Under the pieces are notes generated by a model, which worked only from the letters and a program-made list of their open reading frames with translations, was not told where the DNA came from and did not search any database. This document shows, piece by piece, positions 1-5,341 of a stretch of 5,963 bases of DNA (within the stretch, counting starts at the first letter, position 1; every line of letters begins with the position of its first letter). The position numbers were made by a program, and so were the translations under genes. Source of the DNA: an uncultured Clostridium sp. (lineage in GTDB: Bacteria > Bacillota > Clostridia > Lachnospirales > Lachnospiraceae); the NCBI GenBank assembly GCA_900540335.1, contig UQFC01000134.1:1-5963 (forward strand). The letters run 5' to 3'.

Positions 1-55
1 GTTACGAGGTCGATGAAGCAGGAAGCCCATTGGCTTTAGACAATGGGTAGTTCAC
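1..55 (+). mobile_element. Right end of an IS200/IS605-family element (tnpB side), partial
   Basis: The stretch has the typical layout of the 3' end of TnpB-carrying IS200/IS605 elements: a GAAGCAGGAAGCCC-like run (15-28), a perfect 7-bp hairpin (CCCATTG at 26-32 with CAATGGG at 41-47, loop 33-40), then TAGTTCAC ending at 55. No transposase or tnpB codons can be read here, so any tnpB lies upstream of the window. The boundary at 55 is inferred from the usual position of the terminal TTCAC-like motif after the hairpin and was not verified against an empty site. The element could be intact to the left or only a remnant. Confidence 0.72.
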
Positions 56-75
56 AGAGCATAAGCTGTTTTTTC
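1..75 (+). ncRNA. 3' part of a TnpB omega-RNA (reRNA): scaffold end plus putative guide
   Basis: In IS200/IS605 elements the guide RNA of TnpB is transcribed across the right end. The scaffold ends at the element boundary and the adjoining flank serves as the guide. Here the scaffold would end with the hairpin at 26-47 and the TTCAC at 51-55. The guide would be the flank beginning at 56 (AGAGCATAAGCTG...), drawn as about 20 nt. The hairpin is seen directly. RNA identity, guide length and activity are inferred from the family. The T-run at 69-74 lies inside the proposed guide. Confidence 0.5.
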
Positions 76-125
76 GCGGGAATATACAGCCGGTTCTTTC
101 TTAATGCAAAATAAGCGTGAAAAGA

Positions 126-131
126 AGGGGG
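126..131 (+). promoter_or_regulatory. Ribosome binding site setting the cyclase start at 142
   Basis: AAGGGG lies 10 nt before the ATG at 142. An in-frame TTG at 133 is only 1 nt from this site, too close to be used, so the ATG is the better start. No convincing promoter was found between 56 and 125. Confidence 0.65.
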
Positions 132-141
132 ATTGTTTGTA

Positions 142-795
142 ATGAAGGTCATTGATTTAACCCATACGATTCAGGAGGAAATGCCGGTTTTTCCGGGGAC
201 GGAGCCTCCGGTTCTGATGCAGGCAGCCAGCTGTGAGGAGGATGGATTTCGGGAAATGCTTCTGAAACTGACTACCCATACAGGAACTCATATGGATTCG
301 CCGGCTCATATTTTTCCGGATGGTATCACATTGGATCAATTTCCGGCAGATCAGTTTATGGGGAGAGCCCTTGTGATTGACTGCAGGGATTTAAAGGAGG
401 GAGAAGCTATCTCTATGAAGCAGATCCTGCGGTATGGAGAGAAAGCGGAAGAGGCGGATTTTCTTTTGTTTTATTCCGGATGGGATCAGTATTGGGGAAC
501 CAGTCATTTTTTTGGAGAGTACCCCTGCGTGGATGATGAGGTTCTGGATTTTATCATAAAAGGAACGTATAAAGGAATTGGATTTGATGTAATGGGACTG
601 GATCCGATCCGGGATGAAAATCTGCCCCGTCATAAAAAACTGTTTCAGGGGCGGAATATGGTGAACATTGAGAATCTGAAAAACCTGGGTCTGTGCGGCC
701 ATGATTTATTCCGGTTTTTCTGTTTTCCCATGAAAGTCAGAAACAGTGACGGCGCGCCTGTGCGGGCGATTGCCTGTGTGGAAGAGGAAGAATAA
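142..795 (+). CDS. Cyclase-family metal-dependent hydrolase (kynurenine formamidase-like)
   Basis: The product is 217 residues, the usual size for the cyclase / KynB-like family of small cytoplasmic amide or ester hydrolases. It opens with the family signature (V-I-D-L-T-H-T at 3-9, P-x-F-P-G-T at 15-20). It contains the metal-binding motif HxGTHxDxPxH, with His46, His50, Asp52 and His56. A second conserved block has His164 followed by N-I-E-N-L-K-N-L (175-182), where the Glu is a usual active-site residue. The hydrophobic D-F-L-L-F-Y-S-G-W strand (106-114) and G-F-D-V-M-G-L-D (148-155) also fit. All key residues are present, so the enzyme should be active. The substrate is unknown: family members include arylformamidases and other hydrolases, and no tryptophan-catabolism gene is visible nearby. 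It starts 86 bases after the proposed IS end and is followed 55 bases later by a methyltransferase gene, possibly co-transcribed. Confidence 0.9.
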   Translation: MKVIDLTHTIQEEMPVFPGTEPPVLMQAASCEEDGFREMLLKLTTHTGTHMDSPAHIFPDGITLDQFPADQFMGRALVIDCRDLKEGEAISMKQILRYGEKAEEADFLLFYSGWDQYWGTSHFFGEYPCVDDEVLDFIIKGTYKGIGFDVMGLDPIRDENLPRHKKLFQGRNMVNIENLKNLGLCGHDLFRFFCFPMKVRNSDGAPVRAIACVEEEE

Positions 796-850
796 GGTGT
801 GCGGGAGAGAAAGCCTGCGTTTCTGCAGCACATGAAGAAAGGAACGTATT

Positions 851-1591
851 ATGAGCAGTGAATATGATCAGGAAGAGTTTTTTGCAGAATATGCGAAAAT
901 GGCACGAAGCAGAGAGGGACTGTCTGCTTCCGGAGAATGGCATCAGTTAAGACCGATGTTCCCTTCGATTCAGGGGAAAAAGGTACTGGATTTAGGCTGC
1001 GGTTATGGCTGGCACTGCAGATTTGCGGCAGAACAGGGAGCAGAGCAGATACTGGGAATCGATCTGAGCCAAAAGATGATTGAAGAAGCAAAAAAGAGGA
1101 CCCGGGATCCGCGGATTACTTACCGGATCTGCGGAATGGAAGAGTATGAATATCCGGAGAACACATGGGATCTTGTTGTTTCCAATCTTGCTCTTCATTA
1201 TGTGGAGGGGATTGAGGAGATTTTCCAGAAGGTATACAGGACATTGAAAGAGGAAGGCGTGTTTCTTTTTAATATCGAGCATCCGGTCTTTACGGCAGGC
1301 GTTGGACAGGAGTGGATTTACGGGGAAGACGGAAAACCGCAGTTCTGGCCGGTGGATAATTACTTTATGCCGGGAGAGAGAACTACGAATTTTTTAGGAT
1401 GCAGCGTAACAAAACAGCACCATACCCTGACCCAGATTCTTATGGGATTGCTGAAACAGGGATTTGAGCTGAAGGCAGTGGAGGAGGCACAGCCGCCGGA
1501 GGAAATGATGGAGATTCCGGGAATGAAGGATGAACTGCGCCGTCCCATGATGCTTTTGGTAAAAGCGCAGGTGAAAAAGAAAAGAAATTGA
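851..1591 (+). CDS. Class I SAM-dependent methyltransferase
   Basis: The product is a 246-residue soluble protein with a Rossmann-fold methyltransferase core. Motif I is V-L-D-L-G-C-G-Y-G-W-H (45-55), the SAM-binding glycine loop. G-I-D-L-S (69-73) carries the acidic residue expected to hold the ribose hydroxyls. W-D-L-V-V-S-N-L-A-L-H-Y-V (106-118) is the motif IV region. The N-terminal Y-D-x-E-E-F-F-x-x-Y and G-E-W-H-x-L (about 5-33) resemble a widespread clostridial small-molecule methyltransferase subgroup. The acceptor substrate cannot be told from sequence. The ATG at 851 is preceded by AGAAAGGA (836-843) with a 7-nt gap. It sits 55 bases after the cyclase gene with no terminator seen between them, so the two may share a transcript. 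Its last codons overlap the -35 box of the downstream operon's promoter. The 3' end is lysine-rich (VKKKRN). Confidence 0.9.
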   Translation: MSSEYDQEEFFAEYAKMARSREGLSASGEWHQLRPMFPSIQGKKVLDLGCGYGWHCRFAAEQGAEQILGIDLSQKMIEEAKKRTRDPRITYRICGMEEYEYPENTWDLVVSNLALHYVEGIEEIFQKVYRTLKEEGVFLFNIEHPVFTAGVGQEWIYGEDGKPQFWPVDNYFMPGERTTNFLGCSVTKQHHTLTQILMGLLKQGFELKAVEEAQPPEEMMEIPGMKDELRRPMMLLVKAQVKKKRN

Positions 1592-1616
1592 TTCAGAGGA
1601 AAAAGTATGGTATACT
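1588..1616 (+). promoter_or_regulatory. Sigma-A-type promoter for the cobalamin-riboswitch operon
   Basis: TTGATT (1588-1593) and TATACT (1611-1616) are separated by exactly 17 bases. A TG at 1608-1609, one base before the -10 box, makes it an extended -10 promoter. Transcription should start around 1622-1625, about 10 bases before the riboswitch P1 stem. The -35 box overlaps the methyltransferase stop codon (TGA 1589-1591), so the two transcription units abut with no spacer. Confidence 0.8.
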
Positions 1617-1634
1617 TTGCCCAATGAAATATGA

Positions 1635-1805
1635 GCAGTCAGGTGTCCGGACAGGGCTTTGTCCATGTCCGGGTGAAAAGGGAAACAGGTGAAAGTCCTG
1701 TACGAACTCGTCACCGTAATGAGGGAGCAGACGCCGGTAAATCACTGGGAAACCGGGAAGATGGCGGATGTGTTGATTTCTGAGTCGGGAGACCTGCCTG
1801 ACTGC
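1635..1805 (+). promoter_or_regulatory. Cobalamin riboswitch aptamer
   Basis: The closing stem P1 is a perfect 9-bp pairing of GCAGTCAGG (1635-1643) with CCTGACTGC (1797-1805). Inside are a P2-type stem (CCGGAC 1647-1652 with GTCCGG 1667-1672), the conserved core AAGGGAA (1678-1684), GGTGAAAGTCC (1688-1698, flanked by ACAGG/CCTGT pairing), and the B12-box-like CGTCACCGTAA (1709-1719). Further on come CGCC (1732-1735) pairing with GGCG (1763-1766) and the late consensus GGGAGACCTGCC (1787-1798). These match the family in order and spacing. Direct readout by adenosylcobalamin or another cobalamin is established for the family, but which form binds here is not readable. Because an intrinsic terminator follows, ligand binding most likely turns the operon off. 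Confidence 0.93.
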
Positions 1806-1852
1806 GTACAGAAACGATAGTTTCAGGCCACGAGTAACTGGTTGTACAGAAG

Positions 1853-1892
1853 AATCCGGGAATGCCCTGTTTACGGGAGATTCCTGATTTTT
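1853..1892 (+). terminator. Intrinsic terminator of the riboswitch expression platform
   Basis: A long, slightly interrupted stem: AATC (1853-1856) pairs with GATT (1886-1889), GGAAT (1859-1863) with ATTCC (1880-1884), and CCC (1865-1867) with GGG (1875-1877), around the loop TGTTTAC. A run of five Ts (1888-1892) closes it. It lies 48 bases after the aptamer and 137 bases before the cobaltochelatase start codon, so it is placed for cobalamin-dependent premature termination. A competing pairing of CTGGTT (1838-1843) with AATCCGG (1853-1859, one bulge) could act as antiterminator, but this is weak. Confidence 0.82.
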
Positions 1893-1895
1893 GTG

Positions 1896-1927
1896 TTCCC
1901 CTTTTCTTTGTGAGCAGGGGAATTTTT
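1896..1927 (+). terminator. Second, weaker terminator-like hairpin
   Basis: TTCCCC (1896-1901) pairs perfectly with GGGGAA (1917-1922) over a 15-nt loop and is followed directly by five Ts (1923-1927). It begins only 4 bases after the T-run of the first terminator. The stem is short and the loop large, so it may only back up the first hairpin. Function is inferred from shape alone. Confidence 0.5.
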
Positions 1928-2015
1928 CTGTTATGGGGATAGAATCTCTCTGTTATCTTCTGCCGGGGGCGTTGTTTCTGAATTATTACGAAAATACAAG
2001 GCAGGGATACTGCAG

Positions 2016-2023
2016 AAAGAGGG
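2016..2023 (+). promoter_or_regulatory. Ribosome binding site setting the cobaltochelatase start at 2029
   Basis: AAAGAGGG lies 5 bases before the ATG at 2029. The reading frame is open further upstream, to a TTG at 1891 and an ATG at 1933, but those starts lie in or just after the terminator hairpins and would bury the lipoprotein signal peptide inside the protein. Confidence 0.75.
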
Positions 2024-2028
2024 ATTTT

Positions 2029-3285
2029 ATGAAGAAGAAAAAAGCAGCACTTTTTATGGCAGTCTGGATGGGAGCAGCAGGAATCACCGGCTGCGCAGGG
2101 GCACAGAATCAGGCGCAGAGCAGCCCGGCGGAAAGCAGGGAAGAAACGGCGGCAGAGCCGGAAGAACATCTGTCAGAAACAGCTGCAGAGAATTCGGAGG
2201 AAGCCTTATCTGAAGATCAGAAGGCGGCAGATCAGGTTGCTGCCATGATTGACGCAATTTATGTGCAGAAGAGAACAGAGGACACGGATAAACAGTGTGA
2301 AGCGGCAAAGGAAGGCTGGGATGCCTTGACGGAGGAACAGAAACTGCTGGTTTCCGGTGAGAATGCAGATCCGGATTATTTTGGACGGGATACAGGAGAT
2401 GCGTCTGCAGATGATCCCCGCAATCAGGATGAGATAGGAGAAAAGGAGATTCTTGCAGTCAGCTTTGGAACCTCCTTCAACGACAGCCGTACAGCAGATA
2501 TTAAGGGAATTGAGGATGCTCTTTCGGAGGCATATCCGGACTGGTCTGTGAGACGGGCTTTTACAGCACAGATTATTATCAATCATGTCCAGGCCAGAGA
2601 CGGAGAGAAAATTGACAATGTAGAACAGGCGCTGGAGCGGGCTGTGAAAAACGGAGTCAGACAGCTTGTGGTTCAGCCGACACACCTGATGCGCGGCGCA
2701 GAATATGATGAGCTGATGGAGTCTGTGGAGGCATATCAGGATCAGTTTGAGTCTGTAACCGTGGCAGCCCCCCTTCTGGGAGAGGTGGGCAGCGATGCTT
2801 CTGTGATAAATGAGGATAAAAAGGCAGTGGCAGAGGCGATTGCAGCAGAGGCGGCATCTGACGCAGGCTATGAAGATCAGGAAGGAGCAAAGGCTGACGG
2901 AGCGGCTTTTGTATTTCTCGGCCACGGCACATCACATACGGCAAAGGTTTCCTACAGCCAGATGCAGACACAGATGCAGGCTCTGGGATATGACAATGTG
3001 TGGATTGGAACTGTAGAAGGGGAGCCGGAGGAGACGGAGTGTACTCAGGTGATTGAGGCAGTCTCTCAGGCCGGATATCAGAAGGTGATTCTCCGTCCGC
3101 TGATGGTAGTAGCTGGGGATCATGCCAATAATGACATGGCAGGAGAGGATGAGGATTCCTGGCTGAGCATGTTCCGGGCATCCGGAAAATTTGAAGAGAT
3201 AGAGATACAGATTTCCGGTCTTGGTTCTATCCCGGCTATTCAGCAGCTTTATATCGAGCATACGGCTGCAGCAATGAATCCGTAA
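2029..3285 (+). CDS. Surface lipoprotein with a CbiK-type (sirohydrochlorin) cobaltochelatase domain
   Basis: The product is 418 residues. It has a lipoprotein signal peptide (K-K-K-K, hydrophobic core, lipobox I-T-G-C with Cys22). An acidic Glu/Ala-rich linker (about 25-65) leads to a small helical stretch (about 66-110, A-x-x-V-x-x-M-I-D-A-I ... W-D-A-L-T-E-E-Q-K-L-L-V) resembling modules common in clostridial surface proteins. The rest (about 139-415) is a full CbiK-like chelatase domain: I-L-A-V-S-F-G-T-S-F (141-150), V-R-R-A-F-T (174-179), V-V-Q-P-T-H (214-219), L-G-H-G-T-S-H (297-303) and G-D-H-A-N-N-D-M (363-370). His299 and His365 are the likely metal/active-site histidines, with Glu330 or Glu332 nearby. 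Cytoplasmic CbiK inserts cobalt into sirohydrochlorin in anaerobic B12 synthesis. This one should sit outside the membrane, so its substrate is uncertain: it may bind, load or strip metal from a tetrapyrrole, or deliver it to the transporter encoded downstream. First gene after the cobalamin riboswitch, 18 bases before the next gene. Confidence 0.88.
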   Translation: MKKKKAALFMAVWMGAAGITGCAGAQNQAQSSPAESREETAAEPEEHLSETAAENSEEALSEDQKAADQVAAMIDAIYVQKRTEDTDKQCEAAKEGWDALTEEQKLLVSGENADPDYFGRDTGDASADDPRNQDEIGEKEILAVSFGTSFNDSRTADIKGIEDALSEAYPDWSVRRAFTAQIIINHVQARDGEKIDNVEQALERAVKNGVRQLVVQPTHLMRGAEYDELMESVEAYQDQFESVTVAAPLLGEVGSDASVINEDKKAVAEAIAAEAASDAGYEDQEGAKADGAAFVFLGHGTSHTAKVSYSQMQTQMQALGYDNVWIGTVEGEPEETECTQVIEAVSQAGYQKVILRPLMVVAGDHANNDMAGEDEDSWLSMFRASGKFEEIEIQISGLGSIPAIQQLYIEHTAAAMNP

Positions 3286-3303
3286 AAAAGAGGAGTACAG
3301 AAT

Positions 3304-4170
3304 ATGAAAAAAAGAAAGAAAAAGGCAGCTGCCGCAGTGATTGGCGCTCTGGCCTGTGCAGTTTTAGGCGGATGCGCTGGTTCTGTTTCGGAAAAGGCGG
3401 CGCCTGCGCAGACAGAGACTGTCTTTGAAGAAAGGGCTCTTTCAGACGGAGTTTATCAGGCGGAGTTTGACACAGACAGCAGTATGTTTCATGTCAATGA
3501 GGCCTGCGGCGGAAAAGGAACTCTGACAGTGGCAGATGGAAAAATGACCATTCATATTTCCCTTACCTCAAAAAATATTCTCAATTTGTATCCGGGACTT
3601 GCTGAGGATGCGCAGAAGGAAGGGGCAGTGCTTTTAATGCCCACAGAGGATACGGTTTCCTACAGCGACGGAACTACAGAAACCGTGCATGGTTTTGATG
3701 TTCCGGTTCCTGCTCTGGATGAGGAGTTTGATCTGGCTCTGATTGGAAAAAAGGGGAAATGGTATGATCACCGGGTATCGGTTTCCAGCCCGGAGGATAT
3801 GACCGGCCCGGAGGAAAAGGAGTCAGGGGCAGCCAGGAAAGCAGAGCTGGAGGAAGGAACCTATACGGTAGAGGTAAAGCTGGAGGGCGGAAGCGGAAAG
3901 GCGGAGATTTTGTCTCCGGCTGTTCTCCGGGTTGCCGGGGATCGGATTACTGTACAGATTCAGTGGAACAGTCCCAATTATGATTATATGATTGTGGACG
4001 GGGAAACCTTTTATCCGGTGAATACAGAGGGAAATTCTGTTTTCGAAATACCGGCAGAGACGTTTGACCTTCCTGTAACGGTAATCGGAGATACGACAGC
4101 TATGAGCAGGCCTCATGAAATCGAATATACTCTGACCTTTTATTCCGATACGATCAAACCAGAAAGCTAA
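3304..4170 (+). CDS. Lipoprotein with two related beta-rich repeats, function unknown
   Basis: The 288-residue product starts with a highly basic n-region (K-K-R-K-K-K), a hydrophobic core and lipobox L-G-G-C (Cys24), so it should be a lipid-anchored surface protein. After a short linker there are two similar segments, about 48-162 and 184-283. Each starts with (D/E)-G-x-Y and continues with a strand-turn-strand pattern: K-G-T-L-T-V-A-D-G-K-M-T-I-H-I-S-L-T-S-K-N in the first, A-V-L-R-V-A-G-D-R-I-T-V-Q-I-Q-W-N-S-P-N in the second. Both continue into Tyr-containing stretches (N-L-Y-P-G; N-Y-D-Y-M-I-V-D-G). This suggests an internal duplication of a beta-sandwich fold, reminiscent of NEAT-type haem-binding domains, though that likeness is only a hypothesis. 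Conserved-looking His, Tyr and Met residues (Met61, His63, Tyr154, His156, Met229) could bind a ligand. Its place between a chelatase-like lipoprotein and a substrate-binding protein argues for a role in ligand capture or hand-over. AGAGGAG (3289-3295) precedes the ATG by 8 bases. Confidence 0.8.
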   Translation: MKKRKKKAAAAVIGALACAVLGGCAGSVSEKAAPAQTETVFEERALSDGVYQAEFDTDSSMFHVNEACGGKGTLTVADGKMTIHISLTSKNILNLYPGLAEDAQKEGAVLLMPTEDTVSYSDGTTETVHGFDVPVPALDEEFDLALIGKKGKWYDHRVSVSSPEDMTGPEEKESGAARKAELEEGTYTVEVKLEGGSGKAEILSPAVLRVAGDRITVQIQWNSPNYDYMIVDGETFYPVNTEGNSVFEIPAETFDLPVTVIGDTTAMSRPHEIEYTLTFYSDTIKPES

Positions 4171-4182
4171 GGGAATCACGGT

Positions 4183-5325
4183 ATGATAAGGATAATAAAA
4201 AAGGGAATCATAGCAGTTCTTTTATTTGCAGGAGCTTTTGGAATTTCCGGATGCAGCAGGAAATCCTCTGTTTCAGAGCAGGAGCTTCCCCTGGTGTATG
4301 AGGACAGTTTAAAACGGAAATATGCGGAAAATTTTTCCATTGATTATTATGCCGGCGGGTATTCCATGATTACGACAAAGCGGGACGGCGGACGGTTTCT
4401 GATTGTGCCGGAGAAGGCTGAAGTCCCGGAGAATCTGGAAGAGGACATTGTGATTTTAAAGCAGCCCATACAGGATATTTATCTGGTGGCATCAGCAGTA
4501 ATGGATATGTTCTGCCGGCTGGACGGTCTGGATGCCATAAGCTTTTCCGGTCAGAAGCAGGAAAACTGGTATATTGAAGATGCAAAAAATGCAATGGCTG
4601 AAGGGAAAATTCTCTATGCAGGAAAATACAACATGCCGGATTACGAACAGCTTGTGTCCGGGGGCTGCAGACTTGCCATTGAAAACGGCATGATTGCCCA
4701 TGCGCCGGAGGTTGTGGAAAAGCTGGAGGATTTTGGAATTCCGGTGTTTATGGAGGCGTCCAGCTATGAAAAGCATCCCCTGGGAAGAGTAGAGTGGATC
4801 AAGGTGTTCGGAGCTTTGCTTGGCAGGGAAGAGGAGGCGGAACGGATTTTCAGGGAGCAGGAGGACATTTTAAACAGAATTTCCGCGGATCAGCCTTCAG
4901 AAAAAACAGTTGCGTTTTTCTTTATTTCCTCCAATGGAATGATTCAGGTAAGACAGTCCTCTGATTATATTCCAAGGATGATTGAGCTGGCTGGCGGACG
5001 GTATATTTTTGAAAATCTGGGAGATCCGGAAAGCAGGAAATCCACGATGAATATGCAGGCAGAGGAGTTTTATCACAAAGCCCGCGGCGCAGATTTTCTC
5101 ATCTACAACAGTTCCATTGACGGAGGTGTTTCAACAATGGGAGACTTGCTGGATAAATGCGAATTTCTGGAGGATTTTCAGGCTGTGCAGGAGGGAAATG
5201 TATGGTGTACCTCCAATGACATGTACCAGCAGTCTCTGTCCATCGGCTATCTGATGGAGGATATTCACAGAATGCTCCAGGGGGATGAGTCATCTTCCAT
5301 GCATTACTTATTCCCGGTACAGTAA
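4183..5325 (+). CDS. FecB/BtuF-type ABC transporter substrate-binding lipoprotein
   Basis: The 380-residue product has a lipoprotein signal peptide with lipobox I-S-G-C (Cys24). It has the two-lobed class III binding-protein organisation: an N-terminal lobe (about 40-195), a linking helix, and a C-terminal lobe (about 242-370). The segment S-Y-E-K-H-P-L-G-R-V-E-W-I-K (194-207) is typical of the helix joining the lobes in clostridial FecB/BtuF-like proteins. M-I-E-L-A-G-G-R-Y-I-F (266-276) and A-D-F-L-I-Y-N-S (303-310) are usual C-lobe signatures. Such proteins capture siderophores, haem, cobalamin or related metal complexes and dock on FecCD/BtuCD importers. Here the riboswitch suggests a corrinoid, cobalt complex or tetrapyrrole, but the ligand cannot be read from sequence. 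Its ribosome site AAGGGAA (4169-4175) overlaps the TAA of the preceding gene, 12 bases upstream, indicating tight co-translation. Confidence 0.9.
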   Translation: MIRIIKKGIIAVLLFAGAFGISGCSRKSSVSEQELPLVYEDSLKRKYAENFSIDYYAGGYSMITTKRDGGRFLIVPEKAEVPENLEEDIVILKQPIQDIYLVASAVMDMFCRLDGLDAISFSGQKQENWYIEDAKNAMAEGKILYAGKYNMPDYEQLVSGGCRLAIENGMIAHAPEVVEKLEDFGIPVFMEASSYEKHPLGRVEWIKVFGALLGREEEAERIFREQEDILNRISADQPSEKTVAFFFISSNGMIQVRQSSDYIPRMIELAGGRYIFENLGDPESRKSTMNMQAEEFYHKARGADFLIYNSSIDGGVSTMGDLLDKCEFLEDFQAVQEGNVWCTSNDMYQQSLSIGYLMEDIHRMLQGDESSSMHYLFPVQ

Positions 5326-5341
5326 AGAAAGGTTGATTCAG

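Noticed and set aside
83..88. TATACA as a -10 box for the cyclase gene
   Set aside because: No recognisable -35 box lies 16-18 bases upstream and there is no extended -10, so it cannot be supported.
133..141. TTG start for the cyclase gene
   Set aside because: Only 1 base from the ribosome binding site; the ATG at 142 has correct spacing and matches the usual N-terminus of the family.
833..862. Nine-codon upstream ORF (M-K-K-G-T-Y-Y-E-Q) overlapping the methyltransferase start
   Set aside because: It has no ribosome site of its own and consists mostly of the methyltransferase ribosome-binding region read in another frame; probably chance.
1891..2028. In-frame upstream extension of the cobaltochelatase gene (starts TTG 1891 or ATG 1933)
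   Set aside because: The starts fall in or just after the terminator hairpins and would put 32-46 residues in front of a clear lipoprotein signal peptide; the ATG at 2029 has its own well-spaced ribosome site.
2206..2925. Long open frame on the minus strand within the cobaltochelatase gene
   Set aside because: It is Cys/Leu/Ile-rich with no domain signature or ribosome site, and lies opposite a gene with clear family motifs.
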